DNA from: Nemertoderma westbladi
Taxonomy: Eukaryota > Xenacoelomorpha > Nemertodermatida > Nemertodermatidae
Direction of reading: 5' to 3'
NCBI GenBank assembly: GCA_032718475.1
Contig: JAUCBJ010006668.1
Coordinates: forward strand, 17,339-81,338
DNA: 64,000 bases
Shown here: piece after piece, positions 11,251 to 21,600 of the stretch
How positions within the stretch are numbered: the first letter of the stretch is position 1
How the letters are laid out: each line of letters starts with the position of its first letter
Program-made: the position numbers and the translations under genes
The notes under the pieces: model-generated
The model's input: only the letters and a program-made list of their open reading frames with translations
Told to the model about the DNA's origin: nothing
Database searches by the model: none

Positions 11251-11584
11251 TATAATGGATTTTCCCCAACTGGAAGTTCCAAAATAGAAAATTGTTTTTC
11301 TTTAATATAACAACGTAAACTCTATATTCAATATTGTGACAGTGAACTTTACAAAATGGTGCATTACACATTATTTCTACTGAGTTCAAACAGATACATG
11401 ATTTACAACTACAAAGGATACGGAATGTATATTTACTTAGGAACTAATCAAGCAATTTATTATAACCAACTGGATAGGCCCCAAACAAACGTATATTGGA
11501 TGTCGGATATATTATTGATAGATGAATGTAGTCTCTAACTAAGTTTAACGCACTCTAATTAATTATATAAATTTATACATGACA
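11251..11584 (-). repeat. 5' LTR of the BEL element
   Basis: 334 bp, identical by eye to 1455-1788. It is expected to carry the promoter and polyadenylation signals of the element. Confidence 0.9.
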
Positions 11585-12433
11585 CCACTTGCCTAAAATA
11601 TTTTTTAGGCTCACATCTCCCGCATGTGGGGACACATCTTCATCTGCTGTAGTTAAGTCGATAATATTATCGTCACTACTGTCTGTATCAGTTTCCATAG
11701 TTATAAATGGAATGGGCGCAACCTCACTATGATTAGATGTCAGTGTGGATGTATTGTGATGGACGATACTGTATCGACTGTGGGTTGCTATGTCTTGCCC
11801 AGGTTCAGTTTCAGTTTCCACATTCTCTTCACTTTCACTTATTTCCACCATTTGATTATCATTACATTTAGGGTTGTATGTTAGCTGAATAGTTATAGTT
11901 TTGCCCTTTGGGAAGGTTGATTTTAAAATTTCACCAGTAAACCCATCACCAGTACAGGAACTTTCAAACACTGTTGTTCTAACTACCTTAACGAAATTGA
12001 AGTCATTTTCCGAGAACTTTGGAGCCTCCGCCTGTTCTAGAATTTTGGAAATTTTTTGTCTTATTACTTCTTTAGAGTCATTCACTTCAAAGATTAGAAG
12101 GGCGAACTTCCAGGTGAGAATTCTAGAATCGGTTTCAAGTTCAGATGAAGCGGCTCGTAGAATACGCAGGTCACGTGTTATACTTAACGGTTCTGTAGAA
12201 GGACGACCTTGTCGACGGCCTCCCAACGGAACCCGGCTAGAAAATCTCCGTCTAGAACCGCCCGCTGTGCCGGAGCGAGGTACCGAATTCGCAGCAGCGT
12301 TAAACATTGTAGGCGAATTTGCCGGAACTTGAATTCTATAAGGGGAGAAACTAGTCGACAATTCCGCTCGGACAGCTTCCCTTACCGAATCTACTGTAAA
12401 CGCATTTGGGCATTTCCATGGAAAGTGGGACAC
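11585..12433 (-). pseudogene. HECT/G2E3-like ORF of the DNA transposon, 5' part
   Basis: The 286-codon frame runs up to the BEL insertion and continues in frame on the other side (1449 downward) once one copy of CCACT is removed, so it was one reading frame. Visible: a Cys-containing N-terminus (FPWKCPNAF), a basic low-complexity part (residues about 55-80), a beta-rich ubiquitin-like or PB1-like stretch (about 105-185: WKFALLIFEV to ITIQLTYN), then an acidic Ser/Glu/Asp-rich linker. This order, followed by a D-x-GG-x-RR block in the 3' part, resembles G2/M-phase E3-ligase-like proteins. No ATG opens the frame; it starts at a GTG after an in-frame TGA, so the true N-terminus may be missing or in another exon. 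Confidence 0.5.
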
Positions 12434-14189
12434 ATTAACTCAAAATAAAACGACACTGAAAACACTGTTTTAGTAGCCTATCTGTAGTAAAAATATGTGA
12501 ATTTTCTGAATTTGTAAAAATTATTTGCAATTTCCGAAGTTTTGATTGACAATTAGTCCAAAATTTGGACACCCGATAATTTTTCTAAATTTGGTATCAA
12601 AAATTTTATATTTTGAAGAGCTTGGAATTCACACTGGAACAGCAAAAGTATACATTGTTTGGTACCAACGTAAAGCCTGGGATCTGTAGAATTTAACGGC
12701 ATGAACTTTGAGATATAGTACCTTACCAGATCTCATTTAATACAAAAATAGCCTTCCCCTCCTCAAAATGTAACGTCCGACACTTTTTTTGACAATTATT
12801 TCTCTGATTTTTTTTCCTAATAGCCAATTACAAAATAGTTTTCTTTCTCTTCATGCCCACGCAAGATGGCGCTACACTATCACAAGAATGGTTAACATGA
12901 AAAGCAATGCATTGAACTATGGCCAATTAAAGAGGTGTAACGTCCGACACTATGTAACGTCCGACACTGTTCGTGTATTGGTTGAAACGTGTCTCTTCCC
13001 CCATTGCAATAATGATATTCATACTTATTTGTTTTAGTGGCAATTTTGAAGTGTGTTTGAAGAAAGATGAGGTGCACTGCTGCAGTAGGCCTACTGTTAG
13101 TAGGCCTTTCCTGTATTATACTGCACACGTGTCAAATGCCCGCATTTATAATGTACTTATAGAAAAAATATCCAGTAGGATTAATACATTTACAGAAGTG
13201 ACATTTACGGACTCAGAGGTCTATGTGGAATATAAGAAGAGAATTCTATCTAGTCACAAACTATCAGACACGATCTGTGTTGTTTCGTGCGATCCAAGAG
13301 AATAAGGATCTCATCTGTTTGATACAATTATGAGAAAACTACCTCCACCAATGACTGCAGGAGGGACAGCGAGAATGCGCAGCACTCATCGCTTTGAAGT
13401 CAGTGCGTTTGGCGATGAAGATCTGCCTAGGTTTTAGAATAAAGGGACTTATACATGGAACAACTGTAGATAATATCTAAATTTGTAACGTCCGACACCA
13501 GTGTCTGTAACGTCCGACACCATACCTCATCGCTTACATTGTAGTTTACATTGTTTGTGGTTCCCATTTGAAGTAGCAGACCCCACAATCTTAAAAAAAA
13601 AAGGTTTGTTTTTGTTTTCAGCGGCACATCGCCTTTATAGCTCCAATCGGCATCATTTGAGAAGCAATATAAAAATCTAGCAAAAAATTGTGTCCTTTTT
13701 GGGTAACGTCCGACACCTTTTTTTGAAATCCAAATGCTTATACAGGCACGCAATATTCAGTAGTGAGTATATAACAGTCCAAAACTTCGATAAATTTCCT
13801 CAATTTCAAATGCTAATACGATCTCTGAAAATTACTTTCTTAAAATATATTAACTGAAAACATGATCATTTTTAAAAATGTTGTAACGTCCGACACTATG
13901 GAATTGCCCATTTGGCATAGGTGGTGGCGAGGTTGATGGATTTGTATTCTCGTTTAGATTGCGATTGTGAATGGTGGGAGTATCATCCACTAAAAGAGAA
14001 CGACCGCAACTAGTAGAGAAATTCAGTTTTCGTAAATTAACATTATATATTCTAGAATATGCCTTTTTTGTGATTGGCCTATTGAATTCAATAGAGATAA
14101 AGTGGTTTTATGGTTAAAATGGTTTTAAGTGATTTTATACTGATATGCTATTGCAAATACTGAAATATAATCACTGAAAGATAAATACG
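12434..14189. other. Non-coding interior of the DNA transposon
   Basis: No convincing gene. A 110-codon plus-strand ORF (12973-13305) begins with a hydrophobic stretch but resembles nothing I know and may be chance. The region's main content is the repeated 14-bp motif listed separately. Confidence 0.5.
12770..13896 (+). repeat. Seven dispersed copies of GTAACGTCCGACAC
   Basis: Exact copies start at 12770, 12937, 12954, 13485, 13507, 13703 and 13883, all in the same orientation. Two pairs are closely spaced (starts 17 and 22 bp apart). Sequence between copies is unrelated, so this is not a tandem array that drifted. A protein-binding site is the simplest explanation. I did not see copies elsewhere in the window. 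Confidence 0.85.
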
Positions 14190-14565
14190 TTACTGAAAGA
14201 TAATTCAGTAAATACTGAAAGATAATTCAGTAAATACTGAAAGATAATTCAGTAAATACTGAAAGATAATTCAGTAAATACTGAAAGATAATTCAGTAAA
14301 TACTGAAAGATAATTCAGTAAATACTGAAAGATAATTCAGTAAATACTGAAAGATAATTCAGTAAATACTGAAAGATAATTCAGTAAATACTGAAAAAGA
14401 TAATTCAGTAAATACTGAAAGATAATTCAGTATTACTGAACGATAATTTATTAATTACTAAAAGATATTGTAGAACACTGAAAGATATTAATTATTACTG
14501 AATGTAAATTTATACTGAATAAAAAATATTAAAACACTGAATATTGACCCTAAAGAGACGCCATA
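14190..14565 (-). repeat. Right terminal inverted repeat with ten 22-bp units
   Basis: Reverse complement of 375-748. It has the same number of 22-bp units and one 2-bp insertion near 14396. The end GACGCCATA is followed directly by the GGGGTG target duplication. Confidence 0.88.
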
Positions 14566-15460
14566 GGGGTGGGTTGTCTATTGAGAACTCCGAACTGGTC
14601 ATGGCATTAATTCTGCTTTCTCCAAGGCTTGCATGGAGGGTGGGAGGGGTTTACATATTGATTGCGATTGATATTTGATTGGGGATTAGATTATCATTTA
14701 GTTTTTCGGTTTTGTTGTCTTATAGACGGTCTTCTTATAGCCAGCTTGCTGGCTTTCTAGTTAATATTGCTGATTTTATTATTTGCTTATCCAGCCAATA
14801 ACTGTGTCTATACAATAATGAGATATCATAATTAGTTATTTTAATATAAGTCCCTTACTACCCATAGCTAACATGTCATGAGATATAAAGTACAAAGTAC
14901 ATGAAAGCCACCCCTATTTGTTAAGTGGTGTACAGGGATTTCTACAAGCATTGTTTGAAAATTATTACCTTGGCGTGGATGTATTTAATTAAATAATTTT
15001 GTAATTTTATTTATAGCGTATTGATTGACATTGAACTGTAGGCCTAACATAAGTAAAAATACATACGCATGTCCTAAGTAGATCTTTATAATTTTTCATT
15101 AATATGGTTGGAACCAAAACTATTCAAGAACCTGATTTTTTTCTGGGTTTGACAGTGGTATTCGTAAATAAACTGTTTACTATAAATAAGGCTCATGATT
15201 GGCCTATAGCAGTGTCTGGTTTTCCGTTTGCCTGCCAGTGAGGTAGCTGTTTGATTACTGTCTGAATGCCAGTTGTCTGAATGGTAGGCCTACCTTATAC
15301 TGTACTGTAGTACTGTAGCTACCTACAACTATAATGTTTGGCTGTTCATGGCTTCATGCTCGCACGAAGCACAAGTAATGCTGTCGGGTGAGCCACGAAA
15401 TGAGCCAAGGCTTACTGTAGCATAGGGGTACCATTAATGAGTTGTCTGTCGTCGTCTCGT
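14566..15460. other. Intergenic stretch right of the DNA transposon
   Basis: It begins with the right GGGGTG duplication. The rest is AT-rich with short GTAGGCCTAC-like palindromes. I see no gene. Confidence 0.5.
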
Positions 15461-15850
15461 AAATTTTTGATCGCTTGTAACTCAGTCATTATTTAATGAA
15501 ATTAAACCAAACTTGGTACGTATGTAGTCCGTCAAAATTTTAGAAAGATTCGGAAGTGAGGTCAAAAATCAGGCAGTCAGTCTGTTCTGTTACCGGTAGT
15601 TTCAGACTTTTGATAAAAACAAAAATAAAGTCTGCCAATCATTGCTGAAATTAATCCAAACTTGGTACGTATGCACTGCAGTCCGTCAAAAGTTTAGAAA
15701 GAATCTGAAATTTGATATGAAATGAGACAGTCTGCCAGTCGGTAACAGTAGTTTCAGACTTTTGATAAAAAACCGAAAAATAAGTCGGCCAATCATTGAT
15801 GAAATTACACCAAACTTTGCACGTACTGTACAGTATGCAGTCTCGTATCA
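15400..15850 (+). repeat. Tandem repeat (about 3 units of about 150-170 bp) of a dispersed family
   Basis: A block around ATGAAATTAAACCAAACTTG followed by a GTACGTATG and a CCGTCAAAA..TTTAGAAAGA segment occurs near 15498, 15648 and 15798. The same block is present in reverse orientation at about 61785-61860, next to matching flanks (CACGAA..TGAGC and GAGTTGTCTGTCGTCG), so this is an interspersed repeat. Confidence 0.7.
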
Positions 15851-16040
15851 TGCTGCGAAGAAGGCCTCATGAACGTATAATAACTTACACTCAGACAACT
15901 CGAATATATCTTCAATAAAAATTGTGGTGTACTCAGTGCGTCAGCGTCAGTTTGAGACTATGTGGCGTATATAGTGGGGGGATGAAGAATTGCACTGTTA
16001 CATAAATGTATTCGTCTAGGGCTGGCTATGATCGTCTTCG

Positions 16041-16280
16041 GTTGCTACGGGCAACCCAGCTGCGTCATCGGTTGCTACGGGCAACCCAGCCGCGTCATCG
16101 GTTGCTACGGGCAACCCAGCTGCGTCATCGGTTGCTACGGACACCCTCCCTCTGTCATCGGTTGCTACGGACAACCTCCCGCCATCATCAGTTGCTACGG
16201 ACAACCTCCCGCCGTCATCCGTTGCTACGGGCAACCCAGCTGCATCATTGGCTGCCACGGGTAACACTCCGAATTCATTA
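16041..16280 (+). repeat. 30-bp minisatellite, eight units
   Basis: Units start at 16041, 16071, 16101, 16131, 16161, 16191, 16221 and 16251, exactly 30 bp apart. Each carries GTTGCTACGGGCAAC or a variant, an inverted repeat GTTGC-N5-GCAAC that resembles an RFX X-box. Because 30 is a multiple of three, frames stay open on both strands; the ORFs there are by-products. Confidence 0.88.
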
Positions 16281-17855
16281 CTTACAGACTTTCAGGAGGT
16301 AACAATGGATGAAACAGAAACTCTTATAAAAGAATCAAAGTCTAAGACAAGTCCACGCGACCCATTACCAACAAGAGTTGTCAAGCTATCACTTAAACTG
16401 TTATTGCCAATAATTACGGTGATTATAAATTTATCTATTAAAACGGCAACGGTACCAACCCTATTTAAGGAGGCAATACTTACACCAATCTTAAAGAAGG
16501 CCCGCTTGGATCCGGAGATCTTAAAGAACTTTAGACCTGTATCAAACTTACTATACATATCAAAGTTGACTGAGAAGGTTGTTGCACAGCAGTTAATCAC
16601 TCACATGAATTCAAATGGTCTCTACGACCCGATGCAGAGTGCATATAGGCGGTACTATGGTACCGAGACTGCATTGTTAAAGGTGAACAACGATATAATG
16701 TGTGATATCGATGGAGGCTCAGCTGTTCTTTTAATTTTATTAGATTTAAGCGCAGCCTTTGATACTGTGGAGTATAGTAAACTACTAGAACTTTTGGAAA
16801 ACGATATTGGTATTAGAGGAGCTGCGTTAGATTGGTTTGTATCATATCTATACGGACGAACACAACAGGTTAAAGTCGTGAACTCCTATTCTGGGTGCCA
16901 GAAGCTAACGTATGGGCTCCCCCAGGGTTCCGTGCTTGGTCCATTATTGTTCTCAATATACACCCGCTCGCTATCCAAGGTCATTAGAAAACATGGTCTT
17001 TCATATCATTTATACGCTGATGACACACAGCTTTATATTTCGTTTAAACCGATTGATTCCACGGCTGCTGTAATTGTAACAGAAAATTGTCTCCGCGAAA
17101 TAAAACAATGGATGAAAGAACATATGTTAAAAATGAACTCCGATAAAACCGAAGTCCTCCTCTTACAGTCACGTTTTGGACAGCAAGCAGGTCCCCTTAG
17201 CGTACAAATTGAAAATGATAGTATATCATGTACTGATAATGCTCGTAACATTGGCTTCCTCTTTGACTCTCACCTAACATTCAAAAATCAGAAATCAACC
17301 GTAGTTAGAGATGCCTTCTTCCATCTACGCAACCTTTCTAAAATAAAGCGATATTTATCTAGATGTGAATTGGAAATATTAATACATGCATTTATAACAA
17401 ATAAATTGGACAACAATAATTCACTCTACTATGGTTTACCTGATAAATACATTAAGAAATTACAATATGTACAGAACTCAGCAGCGCGAATGTTAGAAGG
17501 TATTAGAAAGCGCGAGCACATAACCCCAGTACTGAAACGCCTCCACTGGCTCCCAATTAATAGGCGTATTGAATATAAATTAGCTATGTTGTCATACAAG
17601 TGCTGGAACGGTACCGCGCCGGGCTATCTCTGCGAACTGCTCAAGCGATATACACCCGGGAGGGACTTACGTTCGGGCGGTGAGGGATTATTGGTTGTAC
17701 CCCGATACAACCTTGAGAGCTATGGAAGGCGCGCGTTCTCTGTTGCGGCACCTCGCATTTGGAATTCCTTACCTAAAGACATACGCCTGGCCAGTACCCT
17801 TGGTATTTTTAAAGAAAAACTGAAAACTCACTATTATGTACAGGAATATTGCTGA
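16248..17855 (+). CDS. L2-like reverse transcriptase, 535 aa
   Basis: C-terminal part of LINE ORF2, which copies element RNA. The first six or so codons come from the minisatellite; element sequence starts near residue 7. It has the LINE thumb-preceding motif SKSKTSPRDPLPT, then RT blocks FRPVSNLLYISKLTEK, LLDLSAAFDTV, GLPQGSVLGPLLF and the catalytic YADD at about residue 256, and the C-terminal RLHWLPINRRIEYKL and RAFSVAAPRIWNSLP blocks typical of L2/CR1 proteins. The frame is open to the natural end, so the copy is young despite being truncated. The endonuclease is absent, so it cannot act alone. Confidence 0.88.
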   Translation: MAATGNTPNSLLTDFQEVTMDETETLIKESKSKTSPRDPLPTRVVKLSLKLLLPIITVIINLSIKTATVPTLFKEAILTPILKKARLDPEILKNFRPVSNLLYISKLTEKVVAQQLITHMNSNGLYDPMQSAYRRYYGTETALLKVNNDIMCDIDGGSAVLLILLDLSAAFDTVEYSKLLELLENDIGIRGAALDWFVSYLYGRTQQVKVVNSYSGCQKLTYGLPQGSVLGPLLFSIYTRSLSKVIRKHGLSYHLYADDTQLYISFKPIDSTAAVIVTENCLREIKQWMKEHMLKMNSDKTEVLLLQSRFGQQAGPLSVQIENDSISCTDNARNIGFLFDSHLTFKNQKSTVVRDAFFHLRNLSKIKRYLSRCELEILIHAFITNKLDNNNSLYYGLPDKYIKKLQYVQNSAARMLEGIRKREHITPVLKRLHWLPINRRIEYKLAMLSYKCWNGTAPGYLCELLKRYTPGRDLRSGGEGLLVVPRYNLESYGRRAFSVAAPRIWNSLPKDIRLASTLGIFKEKLKTHYYVQEYC

Positions 17856-18024
17856 AGCAATTTTTTTAAAATAGTTCTAACTTTTTACTTGATTGTGTTT
17901 TTTTACGTATGTTTTTAGTGTTCTTTAGCCAGTTTTTATAGAAAATACCTACGTACACGCAGTACATACCAACACATACACTACACAGCGCCTTGAAATA
18001 GTGCTTAGAAAGGCGCTTTATAAA

Positions 18025-18057
<33 letters not shown>

Positions 18058-18060
18058 GAT
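16265..18060 (+). mobile_element. L2/CR1-like LINE, 5'-truncated
   Basis: It contains the reverse transcriptase half of ORF2, a short 3' UTR and the tail AGGCGCTTTATAAAT followed by (ATT)n at about 18013-18057. That tail is characteristic of L2/CR1-group elements. The endonuclease and ORF1 are missing. The 5' end adjoins the 30-bp minisatellite. Confidence 0.85.
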
Positions 18061-18695
18061 TGGTTAACCATCTACCTGCATAATAGTAAAATTATTCCAG
18101 CAATCCGCTAGAATGAACATAAAGTATATGTTCCTTGAATATGATGTAGGCCCCCTACACGGCAGTTCATTCCCGCTTACCATTTATTGTGAATTCGACC
18201 CTTATCATACTGTACAAGCCTGCTGCGTCGACCAGTATGTATTACAGGTATTATTAGCCCCTTTTCACATAGTTACCGGCCTCTACAGTTTACATACATA
18301 CCGGCTTTACCCACAATTGCGCCATTTAATTTACATACAGTAGTTTCTGATATAGGTTTTAATATGAATGCCATACTGTAGGGCAAGTTTGTACAGGTTG
18401 ATCTGTCCCTGAGTCCGAGTAGCGCAGTTCCCATCTAAATCCAATTCGTTGTTTCTGCAGGGCAGGGTGATGCTGCTTGGCTTTACCGATGGCTACTATT
18501 AATTCCTATTATTAATGCAGTAACTATTAATTAACAATGCAGTTACTATTAATTAAAACTATTAACTATTGAGGAGAAAAATCAGAAAGTAATATTAGGC
18601 CAGTATACCAGTAGATTATAAAAGATACCCTTCAATATTTTCAACTGATTATAATATTTACATACATAATTTTAAATAATTATTATAAATTAATA
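18061..18695. other. Intergenic, upstream of the BHMT-like gene
   Basis: AT-rich, no ORF of note. The promoter and 5' UTR of the BHMT-like gene should lie here, but I cannot identify a TATA box or initiator with confidence. Confidence 0.4.
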
Positions 18696-21600
18696 ATGTC
18701 TGATGTGAAGCCGTTTCGTCAGCGAATAAAGGACGGGGATGTGATTATACAGGCTGAAGGATACGTTTTGGCTCTGGAGAGATATTGTTTATTAAAAGGA
18801 GGTTTGGAATGGATTCCCCGAGTGGTTCTGGATGACCCAGAGAGAGTGCGGCAATTGCATCGGGATTTCGTCCGTTGTGGTAGTGACGTGGTACTTGCTT
18901 GCACGTACTACGCCAACATACAGAAACTAAAATTGGTTGGCCTGGAGCACCGAAATGAAGAACTAAATAGGTAATGGAGTAATATAATGTTTACATAATT
19001 GTTGTAAAATTTCACATTTACTGTGTTGACACCCGAGTGGTACGTTACTTGATTGAACGTGAGTGCCGGTCAGTAAAATATAATTAAAGGTCGTACGCGA
19101 CATCCTGGCTAACAGGGGCTTGTTATAATATATTTAAAAATAAATAAACAGGTAAACAATAGAGTCTCACAATAGAGTATGTAGAGTAATCCTTTGTCCA
19201 TCTGATACAGTAGAGGAGTCTGAGATTAGCGCGTACTGGGTCTAAGACACCGAAACGCAACCACCATTTTTTTGATAAAATTTATTATGCTTGCACTAGT
19301 TCTACCTCTTTTGCGGCGACAAAATGTCATATATTTTCTTATAGAATATACTGTAGGCTTAGCTTTTCGGCAGTATAATACCGGTATCATTTAGTGTATG
19401 GCGGTTAGGCTTAGGGTTAGGGTGCGATACATACCTGTATGTTGAGCATGTTTAATAAAATTGTTCTTTTTTGTGTATGTTGTTTATGTTTTTGTATGTT
19501 TTTGTTTATGTATTTGTTTGTGTTTTTTGATGGCCCTAGGGCTGAGTATACTACTTTGGGGGTAATTTTGGGGTTTTGGAATTTTTGTTTGTGGGGTGTA
19601 AGACTCTATTGTTTACCAGTTTATTTATTTTTTAGTAAAAATATAGGCATGTGCTTCATAAAACTAAAAAATATTTTGCATCAAGAACAGTATGTAAGTA
19701 ATTTTATTAAAAAGATTATAACATTACAAAAGAATGCTGATAAGAAAATCACATTGAAGCTTTTGTTGTTAACTTTTCGGCCCTAATCACTCGCCGTATT
19801 AATTGTTGTTATCGTTACATAGGAAAGCCTTACAAATAGCGCGCGAAGTCGCCGACGAAACCTCTACGCTGATGGCTGGAGATCTATGCAACACCAACCT
19901 CGATCCTAGCGACGACGGAGCCAAAGAAGAAATACGGTTAGCGGAAATAATGTTAATTATAAGTATAAAGAAAATGAGTATACAGTAGTTGGTGTCGTAC
20001 CTTGGCGTTCTGATAGGGGGAAACTGGACGCAATAAAAATGCATCCCTCTCCAGGGGAAATTAGACGCAAATAACAGCTGCTTACTCTCAAAAATAAAAC
20101 TGTAACCTGTTCTATTGTGTTTAGTTTATTGTTTTGGTTAAAATAACGTACCACTGTAACCTGCTCCTTTCCCTAAATTGAGAATTTAACATTGAGGCGG
20201 GATATTAGTTCGCCAAGATGGTATTTGCGTCCAGTTTCCCTCCCTGCTCTGGCGTTATCGGGCGTCTCGGGTTGTGGGTTCGTTCGGTCCCCGCAAGGCG
20301 GCATGGGGAAGTTTTCATTTCCACATCATGAATAGTTTAAAAGGACGCAGCCATCCTGACGTATCTCTGCCTTGTATCCTTAAATGGCAGCTAAATGAGT
20401 ACTGGAGTTTCTTCTGCAGATTTCCTCAATATTTCCGATAGTAGTGGGGGGTACCACTATGGAAGTGTGAGTCGCAAATCTCATATCGGCAAATAAGTAT
20501 CTAGTCTCAATGTTCAATCAATTAAGGAAAAGGAGCAGGTTACAGTGGTAGGCTACGGTATTCTAACCAAAACAATAAACTGAAGACAATAGAACAGGTG
20601 TAGAAATGGGATGAATTTTGATTCAAAGGGTTGAATTTTGCTTGCGTTGTTCATTAATATTACATACTGTAATAACTTGAAGACAAAACGCCAGGAAGGT
20701 GGCCGAACCAATCCAAACAACTTCAAAAACGAAGGTATAATAGAATACAATAAATTATATTAATGATAATTTGTTTCTTTCTACACAGACAAGTTTATAC
20801 TCAGTATGTGCAATGGGCCAAGGAAGCTGGAGCAGACTATATGGTTTTAGAGACTATGGGTTACTATGAAGAAGCTCTCATTGGTCTCGAAGTTATTAAG
20901 GCTGCGGGTCTACCATCTGTCGTAACATTCGCGCGCTCAAACAGTGGCATGACATTCGATGGTCATAAATTTGAAGATATAATTCCGGAGTTTTATAAGA
21001 TGGGAGCTGATGTAGTTGGCTTTAACTGTAGGATGAGCCCTGAGGTGAGAGAAACTGTACTTGTTAGATGATAGGTTCGTGAAATGTGGTACTTTATATG
21101 CGTGTGTTTGGTTGCGTATGGTGTTAAACAGTACCGGTAGTTTATGTTTATAAATGATTCAATGAGTTGTTATTAGCTGAGGCTAAGAATCAAATATTGC
21201 ATTAAAATTTAGCAATTTCAATTCAATAAATGGTGTTCATGTTTATTTTTATCATTAGATAACGATTCATTATATTCGAGAACTAAGAAAAAATTATAAA
21301 GGACCTTTAGCGGCTGTTCCTGTTCATTATCGGATGAAATTAGGAGACGCAAATTATTTAAACTGTATCAATCCGCATACTGGAAAACCTGCGTTTCCTG
21401 AAGGTAAGTAGCCTTTAGCCTGGCTTTAACAACAGATCTAAACAACCGATCCGGAAGCAAATTCTACCAATAGAGTTCGTATAACATCGATTTACGCAAT
21501 ATGAAATATGATTGCAACATTATAGTTGTAGCATTAGAATTTCTCAATAATACAATTTATCATTTATTCAACATTTATAATGTTTGTGATAGCAATAATG

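Larger units (their letters stand above)
1455..11584 (-). mobile_element. BEL/Pao LTR retrotransposon with a nested LINE
   Basis: Direct 334-bp LTRs lie at 1455-1788 and 11251-11584, with a 5-bp duplication outside them. In minus-strand order: 5' LTR, a primer-binding site starting TGGCGCCCGA, gag with zinc knuckles, pol (protease remnant, RT with YVDD, RNase H, H2C2/DDE integrase), a polypurine tract, and the 3' LTR. Domain order and the DUF1758-like protease text place it in BEL/Pao. An RTE-like LINE of about 3.3 kb interrupts the gag-protease junction, so the element itself is about 6.8 kb. The LTRs read as identical, so insertion was recent, yet the copy is dead: the protease active-site region is missing and pol has a stop codon. 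Confidence 0.92.
375..14565. mobile_element. Foldback-type DNA transposon, about 4.06 kb without the nested insertion
   Basis: The two ends are long inverted repeats: 375-748 reads as the reverse complement of 14190-14565. They begin TATGGCGTCTC and contain tandem 22-bp units. An exact 6-bp direct repeat, GGGGTG, flanks the outer ends (369-374 and 14566-14571). Removing the BEL element (1455-11584) and one copy of its 5-bp duplication leaves about 4,056 bp. Inside are a broken ORF resembling HECT/G2E3-like proteins (minus strand), a 1.7-kb non-coding part with seven copies of GTAACGTCCGACAC, and no recognisable transposase. It is therefore probably non-autonomous. Subterminal tandem repeats are typical of Foldback and some MULE-like elements. 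A 6-bp duplication is known from Polintons and Dada, but none of their genes is visible. Superfamily unassigned. Confidence 0.8.

Noticed and set aside
12973-13305. 110-aa plus-strand ORF with hydrophobic N-terminus
   Set aside because: No recognisable family, overlaps the motif-bearing non-coding part, and no other support; kept only as a note in the interior description.
375-14565. Polinton/Maverick, suggested by a 6-bp duplication and long inverted repeats
   Set aside because: No DNA polymerase B, Polinton integrase, protease, ATPase or capsid genes. The pol genes present belong to a BEL element with its own LTRs, and the ends do not start with AG.
16006-16302. Repeat proteins encoded by the 30-bp minisatellite on both strands
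   Set aside because: Open only because 30 is divisible by three; no start context, domains or continuation.
19405-19425. Interstitial telomere repeat (TTAGGGTTAGGG)
   Set aside because: Only about two units in the BHMT-like intron 1; too short to signify a telomere fusion. A similar single GGTTAGGGTTAG at about 63897 is also chance-level.
19439-19786. 115-aa ORF in the BHMT-like intron 1
   Set aside because: Phe/Leu-rich from T-rich DNA, lies in an intron, no domain.
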